DNA of 64,000 nucleotides from Bubalus kerabau (GCF_029407905.1 NC_073635.1:33595501-33659500); one strand, 5' to 3'. Shown: positions 11,927 to 24,819, counted from the first letter of the stretch. Notes: generated by a model not told the origin, from the letters alone. Made by a program: numbers and translations.

Positions 11927-13130
11927 TTTATTACTTGGCAAATAGCTATGTATCCATCTTTCAAGACTTGGCTCAAATACCCTCTAACCTGCTCTCCCTT
12001 TTCTGGTTAGAACCAGCCTCTCCATCCTTATACAGATCTCTATCTGCTGTACAGGGGAAAAGACTGCATTTCCTTTGGTCAGCTTTCTTGAAATATAACT
12101 TACAGACAATGAAGTTCACCATTTTTATTGAAACAATTCAGTGAGTATTGACAAATACACAGTTGTATGCCAGCAACACAATCATGAGAATATTTCCATT
12201 TCTCCTAAAGTGCCCTCAGACCCCTCTGTATTCATTTCCTTCCTCCTAACAGCCTGGCCCTTGGCAACCCCTAAACTGCTAACACTATAGTTTTGCCTTT
12301 TGTAGAAGTTCATGTAAGTGAAATAAAATAGTTCATAGCCTTTGTGTCCAACTTCTTTCACGTAATATATTTTAAGGATTCATTCATGTTAGTGCATATG
12401 AATCTAATCCATCCTTTTTCCTTTCTGAGTAGTATTTCAGTGTATGGATATAATGTTCATTCATTCACAGGTTAATGAACATTGGAGGTATTGGGACAGT
12501 TATGAACAACGCTGATCACATTTGAATGCGATTTGCTGTGGAGATATGGTGGGAGTGGAGATGCTGGATCCCATGGAAAGTGTATGTTTAACTTTATAAG
12601 AAATAGCCAAACTGTTTTCCCAAGTGACTAAAATGTTTTTCATTCTGACCATTGATTCACAAGAGTTCCATTCACTCTAGAACCTTTCCACAGACTTTAC
12701 TTTTAGCTCTTCTTGTGGGTATCTCGTTAATTAACAAGGTTATAGCCTCTTCTCACATGTTCATTTGGCATACACATAGTTTTGCCACTAAATATATTTT
12801 AAATCTTTTGTCTATTTTATTAAAACATTGGGTTATTTTGTTTTCCTTTCCTTTAGTTGTATGTGTTATCTATTGTGGATGTTGAGTCCTTTGTCATATA
12901 CATGCTTTGGAAATATTTTCTTCCAGCCTGTGGCTTGTTTTTAAGTCTTTTAGCACTTTTCTTTGAAGGAGCAAATGTTTTAAATGTTAACAAAATCTAA
13001 TTTATTCATTTCTGCTTTGTGTGTGCTATTTTATAGATCATTGCTTACCTTAAGTCACTAGGGTTTTTCTCCTCTGTATTCTAGTCAGTTTATAGTTTCA
13101 GCTCTTTTATTTATGTCTATGTTCTATTAA

Positions 13131-13298
13131 GGACAAGGGGACGACAGAAGATGAGATGGCTGGATGGCATCACTGACTCGATGGACGTGAGTCTGAGTGA
13201 ACTCCGGGAGTTGGTGATGGACAGGGTGGCCTGGCGTGCTGCGATTGATGGGGTCACAAAGAGTTGGACACGACTGAGTGACTGAACTGAACTGAAAG
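13131..13298 (+). repeat. BovB LINE 3' end, nested in the old L1
   Basis: Sense-orientation BovB 3' terminal segment ending in the GACTGAACTGAACTGA-type repeat. Confidence 0.85.
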
Positions 13299-13314
13299 GT
13301 ATATATATATACAT

Positions 13315-13571
13315 GGGCTTCCCGGGTGGCGTCAGTGGTAAAGAGCCTGCCTACCAACATAGGAGACAAAGTGTCGCACACAACTGCGTGACTAAGCACA
13401 GCACAGCACAAGAGGCTTGGGTTTGATCCCTGGGCTGGGAAGATCCCCTGGAGGAGGGCATGGCAACCCACTCCAGGGTTCTTGCCTGGAGAATCCCATG
13501 GGCAGAGGAGCCTGCCAGGCTACAATCTACAGGGTCACAAAGGGTTGAACACGACTAAATTGACTTAGCAC
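13315..13571 (+). repeat. Bov-tA SINE with an internal copy of its own tail
   Basis: A full copy in sense, but 13368-13410 is a tail-like segment (…CTAAGCACAGCACAGCAC) placed between head and body, making it longer than the other copies here. Confidence 0.8.
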
Positions 13572-13580
13572 ATACACGCA

Positions 13581-13581
<1 letters not shown>

Positions 13582-13611
<30 letters not shown>
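13582..13611. repeat. (CA)n microsatellite
   Basis: Fifteen CA units directly after a Bov-tA tail, running into TACATATATATA. Confidence 0.9.
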
Positions 13612-13614
<3 letters not shown>

Positions 13615-14005
13615 TATATATATTGCTGTCTGCTTGTTCTAGCATCATTTGTTGGAAGATTATCCTTTATCCATTAAACCACCTTGGCAATTTTATCAAA
13701 AACCCACTGGCCAGATATCTGTGGATCTGTTTGGGGGTTCACTATGCTATTTCACTGAACTACTTGCCTGTTTCTACACCAATACTATTTTGATTACTAT
13801 TGCTTACAACCTGGGAATGTGAGCTCTCTCAGTTTGTTCTTCTTTTTCAGAACTGTTTTGACTATTCAAGGTCTTTTGCATTTCCATGCAAATTCTAGAA
13901 TCTGCTTATTGATCTATTTAAAAAAACTTAAAAAAAAAACTTGCTGGGATTTTGGTTTTGCTATTGCACTGAATACATACGTAAGTCAATATGGGAAGAA
14001 ATGAC

Positions 14006-15126
14006 AAAACTTTAGTTGAATCTGTGAACTCCTTCTGCATACAAGGTGCTTAAACCCATTCGATTTTCATAGCCCTTGATAGTTTCCAAAGCCAGTTCAC
14101 ACACATTATCCCATTTGATCTACCGAATAACCAGAGGGAAATGTGGGCTTCACTTTGCAGATGAGAAAAATGAACCCCAGGAGACTTGACTTGGTCAACT
14201 GGTGGATAGTGGTGGCGCCAGTTGGCCGGGGGTTTCATTTCATGTCTGCAGTCTATTTAATACTTGATCTTGTAAATATTGATCTGGTGTATCTAAAAAC
14301 GCTGGCACTTCGGCCAAGGCAAGAAGCCCTGGCAACACTGCCAATTCAGCCTTATACACTTTCACTCCCCATTACTTGGGTAAAGAGGGAGCTGGAGACC
14401 CAGCCACCCCTGCTTTCAGACCAGCCCTGGGGAGCTGGCTCCACCCTGTGAATCTCAAACACTCAGGGAGCTTTAAAAACACATGCCTCAGCCTCACCTC
14501 GAGGTTTTAATTCAATTGTGGGGGCTAGGGCCCAAGAGTACAAAAGCTTCCCAGGTGACCCTCATATACAGCCAGGTTTGAAAACAGCAATTCCGGTGTT
14601 CCCAGGGAAAGAGAGAGCAGGAAAGTCAGAAGATTTCTGAGACTTGAGCAAAGCCTGAGGGTCAGGGGTCACCGGCATAACAGCCCCTCCACTCAGAAGG
14701 GAAGGGAAATGAGAGAGCCGGACAGAGGTCTTGCCAAATTCCTGAGCAGAATCAGAACGAGATACTAAACACATGACAACTTCCCTCAGGGACTGACCAC
14801 CCCCCGCCATTCCTTTAAAAATATTCTTAACTCTCGGTAAATAATAAGAAATTCGGATCTCATGGGAATCAGATAAATTCATAACAGGAAACAGTTCGAG
14901 ATTATTTCGTCCAATTTCTTATCTCTAGATCGGAAAACAGAAGTCCTCTGAGGCCGATGACTGCGTCAACACTGTTCCCCGGCCTCCACCCCCAGATGGG
15001 GCAGAGCCAGGGTTGGACTCCCCTCAAGGCTCTTCTCACTGCTCTGTGCAGCCTGAGCCATTCACTCACTTGTTTATGGGGCCTACTGGGGTGAGGGGCT
15101 GATTTCTGGGGTGTTAGGACCACTGG
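14006..15126. other. Intergenic, with a possible MIR remnant
   Basis: About 14085-14235 resembles an antisense MIR (CAGATGAGAAAAATGAA core). The rest looks unique, and its frames are unsupported. Confidence 0.4.
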
Positions 15127-15333
15127 CTGGGAAGAGTTGACTCATTAGAAAAGAACCTGATGCTGGGAAAGATTGAGGGCAGGAGGAGAAGGGGACAGAG
15201 CGTCAGATGGTTAGATGGCATCACCAACTCAATGGACATGAGTTTGAGCAAACTCCGGGAGATTGCTTGGAAGTGCTGCAGTCCATGGGGTTGCAGAGAG
15301 TCGGATCCGACTGAGTGGCTGAACAACAACAAA
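15127..15333 (+). repeat. BovB LINE 3' end
   Basis: Sense orientation, from GGCTGGGAAGAGTTGACTC to the AACAACAACAAAG tail. Confidence 0.85.
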
Positions 15334-15598
15334 GGGCCGCTGGCTCCCAAGCCTTGGTGCATCTGCTCACCGGGGAAGTTAAAATAGAGTTTCCTGATCG
15401 CAGCCTAGAAGCCAGCTCTTTGTGGGGGGGAGACTAGGAATCTGAGTCACACTGTTCCCCACTCTTCTTTTGCTCTCTCTGGGTCTGTTTTAAGTGTTCG
15501 TGAATTCCAAGGTCTGGAGGGTCTGACACTGCAGTCTTTGGCAACCCCTGGGTTTAGTGATTACCTGTGAATCCACTTGTGGAATGTCTCTACCACCA
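15334..15598. other. Intergenic spacer, nothing recognised
   Basis: Short stretch between two retroposons. Confidence 0.45.
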
Positions 15599-15810
15599 GG
15601 GCTTCCCTGGTGGCTCAGACAGTAAAGAGTCCACCTGCAATGCAGGAGACCTGGGTTTGATCCCTGGGATGGGAAGATACCTTGGAGGAGGGCATAGCAA
15701 TCCACTCCAGTATTCTTACCTGGAGAATCCCCATGGACAGAGGAGCCTGGCAAGCTACAGTCCATGGGGTCACAAAGAATCAGACATGATTGAGCAACTA
15801 AGCACAGCAC
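15599..15810 (+). repeat. Bov-tA SINE
   Basis: Well-preserved sense copy starting GGGCTTCCCTGGTGGCTC and ending AGCACAGCAC. Confidence 0.9.
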
Positions 15811-15824
15811 TACCCCCACTGCCA

Positions 15825-16125
15825 TTCAGTCAGTTCAGTCACTCAGTTGTGTCCGACTCTGCAACCCCAAGGACTGCAGCACGCCAGGCTTCCCTGTCCA
15901 TCACCAACTCTCTGAGCTTACTCAAACTCGAGTCTGTCTAGCTGGTGATAGTCGAGTCACTATCTGCAGTGATCTTGGAGCCCAAAACAATAAAGTCTGT
16001 CACTGTTTTCATTGTTTCCCCATCTATTTGCCATGAAGTGATGGGACTGGATGCCATGATTTAGTTTTCTGAATGTTGAGTTTTCAACCAACTTTTTAAC
16101 TCTCCTTTCATTTTCATCAAGAGGC
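15825..16125 (-). repeat. BovB LINE fragment with internal deletion
   Basis: Antisense 3' end to about 15958, where it jumps to a reverse-transcriptase C-terminal part (…ATCTGCAGTGATCTTGG). Several hundred bases of the consensus are absent at the junction. Confidence 0.75.
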
Positions 16126-17158
16126 CGTTGCCATTAGGAGTGAACAACACTAGATTTACAGCCTGATGCAACCAGGATTTTCCTCTCATTTTCACAAGAG
16201 CTAAAATACAAACTGAACATGGCAATCATTTTAAGCACACAGAAGCTGATGCTGCGACCAGAGCTTTGGGCAGCCGCAGAAAAGGCAGGCCCTGCCCAGC
16301 GCTGTGTATCTGTTTTGCAAGGTGGATGGGCACTGCCCAGATGGTGGGCACCCCCTGCCTCCCACCTTGTGATTTCTGGGACCACCAACCCCCTTCCAGG
16401 CCCTGTGCAGGACTCCCAGCTGGGGCCTGTGGGTGTTCACCCTGGGTTCAAGTCCCCACACTGTAGCTGGTCAGTGGCACCTCTCAGGTCCCTATCTGTA
16501 AAAGAGGGGCCTTGCCTGTAAGAGGGGTATTGAACTATAGCTGAGCTGTCAGGCTTGGCCATCACAGTGTCCTTGGAGCCTGTTCTTGAAGCCACCTGGC
16601 TGAAGGCCCCAGGGTCACAGAAGCAACACATGCCTCCCTCCCCACACCAGGCCTGACCATGGTAGGTCTGAACCCACGTTCTACCCACAGTCTGGGGGGA
16701 GACAGGCGGGAGTACGATCCATTATAATCCAGTGACCTGGTGCCAAACAGGTTCGAAGATCGACACGTGAGGGGTGGGCATGCTGGGCAGAGGGGCCACG
16801 TGTGACCCAGGACAGGCTCCTGAGATGTGGGGGTTGAGAAGGTGCAGTCCTGGGGCTTAGGGTCCCTGCAGGCTGTGCCGGACCCAACGAGGGCAGCTGG
16901 AGAGTGTGCAGACTCGGCAGGCGGTGCTCTGTCATCCCCAGAAAACCAAGCAGACATATGGTTTAGTGGCGGGGGTGGGGGTGGGGGTGGGCACGGGTGA
17001 GAGACGCTGGGCACTCGGAGGTTAACCAGGGCTGAAACATCACGGGAGCTCTGACGGGGACCTGTTGGTTCGTGGACATGGATCTTGCCCTGTGACCCCC
17101 AGTGTTACAAGAAAGGGTGCTCTCGACAACCAGGTTAATCTAAGGGACGGCCACCTAC
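16126..17158. other. Intergenic, nothing recognised; G-rich run near 16966-16992
   Basis: GC-rich sequence with overlapping chance frames. GGGGGTGGGGGTGGGGGTGGG is the kind of run that can form a G-quadruplex. Confidence 0.45.
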
Positions 17159-17732
17159 ACAAGGAAAGCTTCCCAAGTGGTTAAGATGGTAACTCTTCTG
17201 TTCCGTATGTTTTACTATGATGAAAAGGCACAGGAAGGAGGTGCAGCCCGAGGGAGGTGGACGCTGGTTCCTGGGCAGGACAGAGGGGAAGCCGGCCTGA
17301 CTCACCGCTGCTCACCCTACACACTTTCTCAGGGTCACCAGCAAAGCACCCGCAAAGAGGTGCTGCCTGGGACATGATGGTGAAAAACCTTGGGTTCTTT
17401 CCTTGATTCTGCGAGGTTCCTAGCCTAGAGCAGAGCCTCATCTACGGGCCAGAGAGACCTGTGTGCGGCCGCTGAGTCTGGCCCGCCCAGCAGAGTCCTT
17501 GCTGTCACGTTCCAGGCAGCACCTCTGTGGGTGCTTTGCTGGTGACCCTGAGCGCACTGGGCTTCGGGAAGAGAAAGTGAAGGGTGAGCAGTGGTGAGTC
17601 AGGCCGGCCAGAGGGAGCTGCCTTCCCCTCTGTCCTGCCCACGGACTGCACCTCCTTTCTGCGCCTTTTCATTGTGGTAAAATATACATAACAGAAAAGT
17701 TACCATCTTAACCACTCGGGATGCTTCCCTTG
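17159..17732. repeat. Inverted duplication, arms of about 220 bp around a 120-bp spacer
   Basis: The left arm (about 17159-17380) and the right arm (about 17503-17732) align when one is reverse-complemented. Examples: GTGGTTAAGATGGTAACT with GTGGTTAAGATGGTAACT, CTGGGCAGGACAGAGGGGAA with GTGGGCAGGACAGAGGGGAA, and GGGTCACCAGCAAAGCACCC in both. The arms differ by substitutions and a few indels of 10-25 nt. Confidence 0.85.
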
Positions 17733-17850
17733 GGTAACCATCACCCCCTCCGTCCCCAGGACTCTTGCCAAACTGTAACTCCATCCCCAATCTCCAGCCC
17801 CTGGTGACCACCACCCTACTCTCTGTCTCTACGTTTGACTTCTAACACAA
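17665..17850 (-). repeat. Old L1 LINE 3' fragment (antisense)
   Basis: GTGGTAAAATATACATAACA… through CTCTGTCTCTACGTTTGAC is the complement of a familiar L1 3' region. Its first part lies in the right arm of the inverted duplication and continues past the arm's end. Confidence 0.65.
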
Positions 17851-20397
17851 GAAAGAAAGCAGATTCCTGAAAAGTTTTTATTGACAAAATTTACAACGTC
17901 CCAGGGTAAACTGGGTATGTATACCCAATATACGGAGTATAATTTCTCAATGAATGAGGCAGGAGTGACTGAATTTGGGAGCCCAGCTCTCCATGGCCTT
18001 CGTCTTTCTCTGGTATGGGGGTGGGGGGCGCTTACCCCTTCACCCCAAACAGCAAGCACTCAAAGGGAGTTGCCACTGAGGCCAGACAGGATCTCTTTGA
18101 AGTTCAAAAAGGCCAAGCCTGGTTCCTTTCTTTTTTTTTTTTTAATTAAATCACCTGATATATCTTTTAAAAATAAGGAATGTCAAAACAGTTACAAAAA
18201 TATTGGCATATTTTAGCATTTCACAGTTTAACAAATTAACAAGTTTGTCACGCCTGCACACATACAATGCATTTAACTGTGCCAGTCACAAAATAATTAC
18301 TGCATTAAAAAGAAAAAAAAAAAAAAGATTAATTCCTAGGGTCTGGTGGGTGTGAGGAGTGGGGATAGCTGCAATTTTAAGATTGCAGGATGAGCAGTTT
18401 CTACCCTTCATCAGTTTCCTCCGGGGCTGAACTTGTGACTTCGCTGGGAGACAGTGTGGAAGGGTCTGCACTGGACGCTCCTCGGGCACCAGGGAGCCTG
18501 GGTGGGGGGCGGGTTGCTGCAGGCGCCTGTGCACACCCTTGGTGAGCAAGGCCAAGAGACCAGAGGCCTGGCTTTCTAGCAGGTTTACAGCGGCTGCCCA
18601 GGTTCACATACTAGTGTCCCCATTTGGAAGCGTCTGGAGGCCCTTGTGACCATCACATGTCATGTCTACTTCCTCCAAGAGGTCCTGGCCCTCTTGCACC
18701 CGCAGGGGTGTGGCCTGACTCTGGCCTCCGCTGGATGTGGCAGGACTTGTCACAGCGAGCAGGATTCACACGGAAGCCACCGGAGGGGGCGGGGGTCCGT
18801 GCGGGTCTGGCCCACACCTGGAGGACGACCTCAGGAGCCGAATCCAGCCGCTCTCGGGTTTCCCAGCCCCTCTGTGGGCCTGCTTCTCAAGCCCCTAGTG
18901 TTTAAAAACAGGATGAGTTTGCATTACAAAATTTCTCATTTTAGGAAAACGAATTATGACAACATTTCTATGAGTAAGAAGTTGGTTTAGAAAAACTTAA
19001 AATATTATTCAACTTACAACTCAGACCATTTCCCCTCCTCCACCCCCAGATACACACAGGTATTCGCCTTCATCCCGGGAACCTAACTCAATGTCTGGGT
19101 GGTCTCAAGGAAAGAATGGGGTTTCAAGAGCAGACCAAGGAGACCTGAACATCATGGTTGTTGGCCATCTTCCATCTTCACCCTGCCGACTGCGTGGGAA
19201 CCGGACCCTCTGAAACCCTCAGAGGCTGCGGGCATGTCAGGGCCATGGGCAGAGTCATCTCTCCTGGTCAAGACTCCATCAGGACGTCTGTCCCCCGGGC
19301 ACACCTGTCCAGTTCACTGGCTGTCCTTGTCGCTTGACGAAATCTAAGCTACAGCTTGAGGGGACTTGGTCTTCTGTGGGCCCTGGGGCCTGAGGCACTC
19401 CACCTGCAGGACCCGAGGGTGCTGTGAGAACCTTTGTTCACCGTCATCTGTAAGTCTGTCTTTTCCAGGCCGCCCGCACCCTGGGCACTACCCCCTCACG
19501 ACTGTCCCCCCTCGCCCACCAGGACAATTAGAGCCACCTCGAGTGTCCCCATTTGCAAGTGTCCGAGCCCTTTCCTGCCTGCACATGCAGATTCCCAAGC
19601 AGGGTTGAGCAGTCCCCTCAGTGAACAGGCTGGCCGGATACCAAAGCTTTTCAGCATTCAAGCCCACCCTCTCCCCAGCCACAGTTCACCTGGCTGTGCG
19701 ACCACCCTCTGAGGGCGGCTGCCTCCCATCCTTGGGGCGGGGACACAAATCAAGTACTTCCTGGTGGGCTGAGAAAGCGGGTTGTGTGTGAGGATAAGAG
19801 CATCATTGAGATGTAATCAGGGATGCAGGGGAGACTTCGTCTGGGAAAGAGACAGACCTTTCTAACCCATCGCTGCTGTCTGGAGTGGCGGACTCTCCCC
19901 ACAAGGCTGCGATTGTACAGCTTGAGAAGAAATAAATCACTTGGAAGGGAGTGTGAGAGGGCTTTGTGACCAGAGAGCACGCTTGTGAGGCACCACCAAG
20001 AAATAAACATTACCTCTTTCTCCACATAGAGAAGGACAGTCTCATAAAACACCCAGGGGCAAGAGAGAAACATGGAAGTTAAAAGAGGGGAAAAAAATAT
20101 ATATTCACGAGAACAAAAGCAAGTGAACATTTAATCATCTACTGACACAGTTTGATTTCCAACTCGTATGTGATAAATATCAGTAAACACTTCATTCATG
20201 TATATAACCCTGCAGAAATGAAGCGCATCTGTAAATAATTAGTAAATGGAAGAGGTAGGATGGTAGGAGGGTCCCACACCCAGGTTGCCGGAGGACCCCA
20301 CATGTGGCTTGCTGGTGTATCCAGAGTCCTTTCCGCTGTAAATAGCCAAAAACCAACTCAGAAATGGCTTCAGGAGTACATCTGTTTACTGTTTACA
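17851..20397. other. Intergenic, nothing recognised
   Basis: Mixed composition, with poly-T near 18129 and poly-A near 18310. A minus-strand AATAAA at 17876-17881 has no supported gene before it. Frames near 18.6-19.7 kb lack known domains. Confidence 0.4.
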
Positions 20398-20728
20398 TGT
20401 GAACCTCTTTACAAAACAGAAACAGACTCAGGGACATAGAGAACAGGCTTGTGGTTGCCCAGGGGGAGGGGGATGGAGGAGGGACGGACTGGGAGGCTGG
20501 GGTTTGCAGATGTAAGCTTTTATCTACAGGACGGATAAGCAACAAGGCCCTCCTGCATAGGACAGGGAACTATATTCAGTATCCTGTGGTAAATATAATA
20601 GAAAAGCATATTTTAAGAAGTGAGTGTATATGTATGTATAACTGAATCATGTTGCTGTACAGCAGAAATTAACACATTGAAAATCAACTATACTTCATTT
20701 AAAATACAAATAAAAAATTTTTTTTAAA
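20398..20728 (+). repeat. Cetartiodactyl L1 3' end
   Basis: It contains GGACGGATAAGCAACAAGG…, GGGAACTATATTCAGTATCC and GTTGCTGTACAGCAGAAATT before an A-rich end, a common L1 3' UTR in even-toed ungulates. Confidence 0.75.
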
Positions 20729-23727
20729 GCAGGAAAGCAAGAAAGAATTTCCTTGACTCAAAGGGAGCAGAATACTTTTTTTTCCAACATGAAGGAACAC
20801 AACATTTTTCTAGGATCAGAGACCAAAGCGACCACACCCAGATTAAGCCCTGAGAACCTGTGTGCTGTGGGGCCTCGCGAGGCAACAGGAGCAGGGGGAG
20901 TTGTGTCCCTAGTTATCTATTTTGGATGACGTGAGGGAAAATTCTTAACTGTGCTTGGAAACGTCCAGTGCTTTTAGTAGATAGCGACAATAGAAAGATT
21001 TTTGATATCGAAGCAATGTCCCCCAGGAAGAGAAAAAGCAATCAAAATCTATTTCAAATGACTGTAGAAGTGAAGACACTTGACCTCTCAGAATTTTTAG
21101 TTGCGTCTGCTACTCCCTGCTGCTTGCTGCTCCTGAGTTCTGCTCACTGCGGGGGAGGGGGAAAGTCAACCAGAAACTAGTTGTCAACACCACCATCAGA
21201 TGAACTCGGTTCACTGACAGGTAATCATCCAGTGCCCCTCTCGGCCTGCTGCCGTGAGGGTCCCACCCCTCAGGGAGGCACACCAGGCTGGTTCCCGCTC
21301 CGGTGAAGCTCGCAGGAGGTAGGCTGGTGATGTGAACTGGGGGGTGCTGTGAGCTCGGGAGGAAGCCCCATTCCAGACCCTCGGGAGGCTCGGTTCACCC
21401 ACACAGATGGTACTGGGGCTCTGGGGAGGTGGCAGCCGCAGCCTGGGATTCGCCCGGCAGCCCTGGAGTTGCCTTGCCTGTCTGTCACTCCCCGCGCTCC
21501 CTGCTTCACACGGGGAAACCTGAGCCCTCGCCACCCACCCCCCAACACTGCCCCAAGAGCCCAGTAAGGGTCAGATCACCGTTCCACGTTTCTTCCTCCA
21601 GAACGTGCCATTCCCTCAGGCACAGAGCTCATGGCCCATTTTCAGCCTGACTCTGGACCACGGGTCATCCCTCAGTATAAAACACTGGGAAAGAAATCAA
21701 GTTACAAAGGAGAGAGCCCCGGGCATCGTTTCAAGTTGGCTTGATAGTTACTGGATGAGAGGGGATGCTGTGAACATGTTGGCCCTGGGCACACTTGCCC
21801 TTAAGGATGGAGAAACCAGAGCCCAAGAAAATGCCATTTGTTAATGTTTCAAAAAATTATTTAAGAATGCTTGGCTCAGCTCACATGAAATCTCCTTCCG
21901 TATAAAAATGAGTAACTGGTGTGGGAGAGGGTGACAGGGCTGGTTGAGCTCTGGTTAACGTCAGTTGTCTGGCCAGTAGGGAAAGAATTGTGCTGGAGAG
22001 GAGAGCAGGGATGTGCTTTAGGGACAGGAATGCGTTGGCAGAAAAATCTTTTTAAGCCAGGGCATGAAGACATTCCTGGACCAAGCGCTTGACTGCCCAC
22101 CTTGCACTAGCCTCCAAGGCAGGGAGCTCTCTCTCTCAACTTTTCCTCAGGACCAGAGGTGTCCTCTGCCAACAAGACCAGCAGCTGCTTTTCTACATTA
22201 AAAGGAGGAGGAGGAAGGGAAGGAGAAGAAGAGAGCAAACAGGGAAGCAAGAGAAGAAACACTGATTTACAGAAGGCGGTGGATATTTTCATAGTGTGGA
22301 GAGGATAGTTCCAGCACATCTGGGCAAGATCTTAAACTCACAGACTGGTTAATCTAAGATTTTCATGCTTCCTAGGGATGTCTTATTGCATTACTTCCAA
22401 GTTTCATCACTTTATTTCCAATTTGTATCCTTGGGGAATGGAACAAAAAAGATTTTCTGAATCACAGGAAATGATTCCAGCTGGGTACAATTTGATATTA
22501 ACCGAGGGTATCCAGGAGCCACAGATGAACTGGGCACTTTTTCGCGGATTCTAAAACAGGATTCAAAGTGGCAAGCATTATTCTTCCCCCCACTAATTCA
22601 ATAAAGTGACAGAACGAGTTAAGTTATTAAAGATCTGACACCCTGCCAGGATTCCACAGTGCTGAGGTGAATTGAATTACTCTTTCTAAATAATACAGTG
22701 AGGGGAAATGAAGGCATCATTGTTACCATGCCCAAGAATGAGCAAAGGAAACAAGTTTAGTTTTATGAAGAAACTCAGCCCTCAAGACTTCTGTTTTTGT
22801 AAATAAATAAATTTACAAAACTAAAACCCCATCAATTTCATTAAACAGATTCTTGAATCCTACATTTCTTCCTGGATCCTACGACTGCCATTTAAATTGT
22901 CTCACAAGCAGGTGTGGCTTAGGAAGGACCGGTATGTACTCTGTGGGGTCAGGATGCTGGTGAGAAAAATGACATTTGCTTCTGAAAAATGTAGGTGTGC
23001 CAAAGACTCAGGGAAAACGAAGCAGAAAATATGAAAAGAAAAATGAACATACTCACCCAGTCCAAACCCATGTTAAGCACATAATGTTTTTATGGGTTCT
23101 GGTAGCATATTCAGAGAACTGGTGAATTGAGTCTTCTCATATTTTATTCTCTGAATTAATTTCCACCTTCCAATGAAGGAAAATGCTTGCAAATACATTT
23201 AAGAGGGTTTATGGTGCTATATACTTAGGAAGAAAATGATGGAGAAATTAAAGCCGAAATGTAAAGTGAGATTGTCTCTCAGTCTTATCCCTCAAAATAG
23301 AAGGAATCATCTGACAAGATTAGTTGAGGCAGGCACTGTTCTCAAATATGGTTGTCAGACTTAACAAAGAAAAATCGGCATTCTTATTTTAACTGGGCAT
23401 TTTATATGCTCAGATAAATCTAAATTTCAGATACACAATATATTTCTCAGTATGTTTCAAACAATATTTGGGGCATTATTACATTAAAATGTATTGGTTA
23501 TCTGAAATTCAAGTTTAAGTGGATACCCTGTAATTTATCTTGCAAGTCGAGTCTAAAATGACCTTAAAATGATAGTTTCGGATGGTTATAGAGGTCATTT
23601 GATGGAATGATTTTTAAAAACAGAGACAAAGAAGTTGAACAGGTTTAGTATTTAGTAATTATTCTTGGGGTTGTGACACACTAGATTACAGTTATCAGGC
23701 ATACATATTGTAAACAAGCCTCATATA
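20729..23727. other. Intergenic, nothing recognised
   Basis: GC-richer around 21200-21650, AT-rich afterwards. No repeat or gene was identified by eye. Confidence 0.45.
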
Positions 23728-23909
23728 AGTCACTTATGACCCTGTGGACTGCAGCCCTTTAGGCTTCTCTGTCCATGGGATTGCCCAGGCAAGATTACTG
23801 CAGTGATTGACATTTCTTTCTCCAGGGGATCTTCCCAGATCAGGGATCGAATCCATGTCTCTGGCACTGGCAGTCGGATTCTTTACCCCTGAGCCACCAG
23901 GGAACCCCC
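23728..23909 (-). repeat. Bov-tA SINE (tail truncated)
   Basis: Antisense copy ending …GAGCCACCAGGGAACCCCC. Confidence 0.8.
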
Positions 23910-24819
23910 AAGGATATCTATATCAATGTCTGAATCTCCATCTATATATCATCTATCTATGCATCTAAGCTTTTCCTTTTGTAACCTTCTCACTCACTGG
24001 GAAACTGGAGGATCACATTATATACCAGGTTGCCTTATGTGGTACAAAGTACACAAGTTCTAGGAAAATGTACGGACTGTCTTATCAAGGTCAAACTCAC
24101 TTATATCACAATGCCAATAAATCCAGTCAATCTGCCTAATGTTCTACCTGCCCAACTGTCTCCGCATGCGGACCATGCTTCCAGCCAAGATGGAGTAATG
24201 GGACCAGATTTACCCTTCTCCTTTACACACTCCAAAAATTGGACAAAATACATTTAAAAACTGGTTTACAGACATCAGTGGACAGCATGGTACTGTTTCC
24301 CCGAGAAACAGAAGAGTTTTGCTGGTGCGTGAGAAGCTCCCAGTACAGGAAAGAAGAATCCATGTGAAGTCCAGTGGTCTTGGGGTTCTGAGCAGATAAC
24401 AGCTACAGTGCATGGAAGCGGAGGAGGAGGGAATTTAAGAGCAATGGACTGGAGAGTGGGAGGGGCAAGGAGAGGGTGCTTTGGAGATCTGCATGGAGGT
24501 CCGCTCAAGCCAGTGCGGGCCTGAGAGGCCTCCGCCAGCTGAGACTCGCACAAGCTGGAAATCGTCTGTGTTCCCACCAGTCAGAGCGGCAGCTGGGCCT
24601 TCTGGCAGAATTCTCAGAAGGATGTTTCTTTAGTAGTGGGGCCTAATTTGCTCTAGACTGAAAGGCATGCTAGACTTGATATACAAGCTTAGAAACAAGT
24701 ATCCAAAAGATACAGTTAATTTAACAGTGTGCCAAAACAAAATTTAACCCTAAGCAAATATAACCCTAGCAACCAACAGAGCAAAATTCAAAACATCCAG
24801 CATCCAATGTAAAAAACTA
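23910..24819. other. Intergenic, mostly unassigned
   Basis: A CTAT-rich patch lies near 23915-23965. The part from about 24560 may already belong to an old repeat leading into the L1 that follows. Confidence 0.4.

Larger units (their letters stand above)
12075..14005 (-). repeat. Old L1 LINE (antisense), interrupted by younger insertions
   Basis: The plus strand carries the typical complement of a mammalian L1 3' region (for example …GAAATATAACTTACAGACAATG near 12090, and the CATTTGTTGGAAGA stretch near 13645). It is split between about 13130 and 13625 by a BovB fragment, a Bov-tA and a CA repeat, after which the same L1 continues. Confidence 0.7.
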
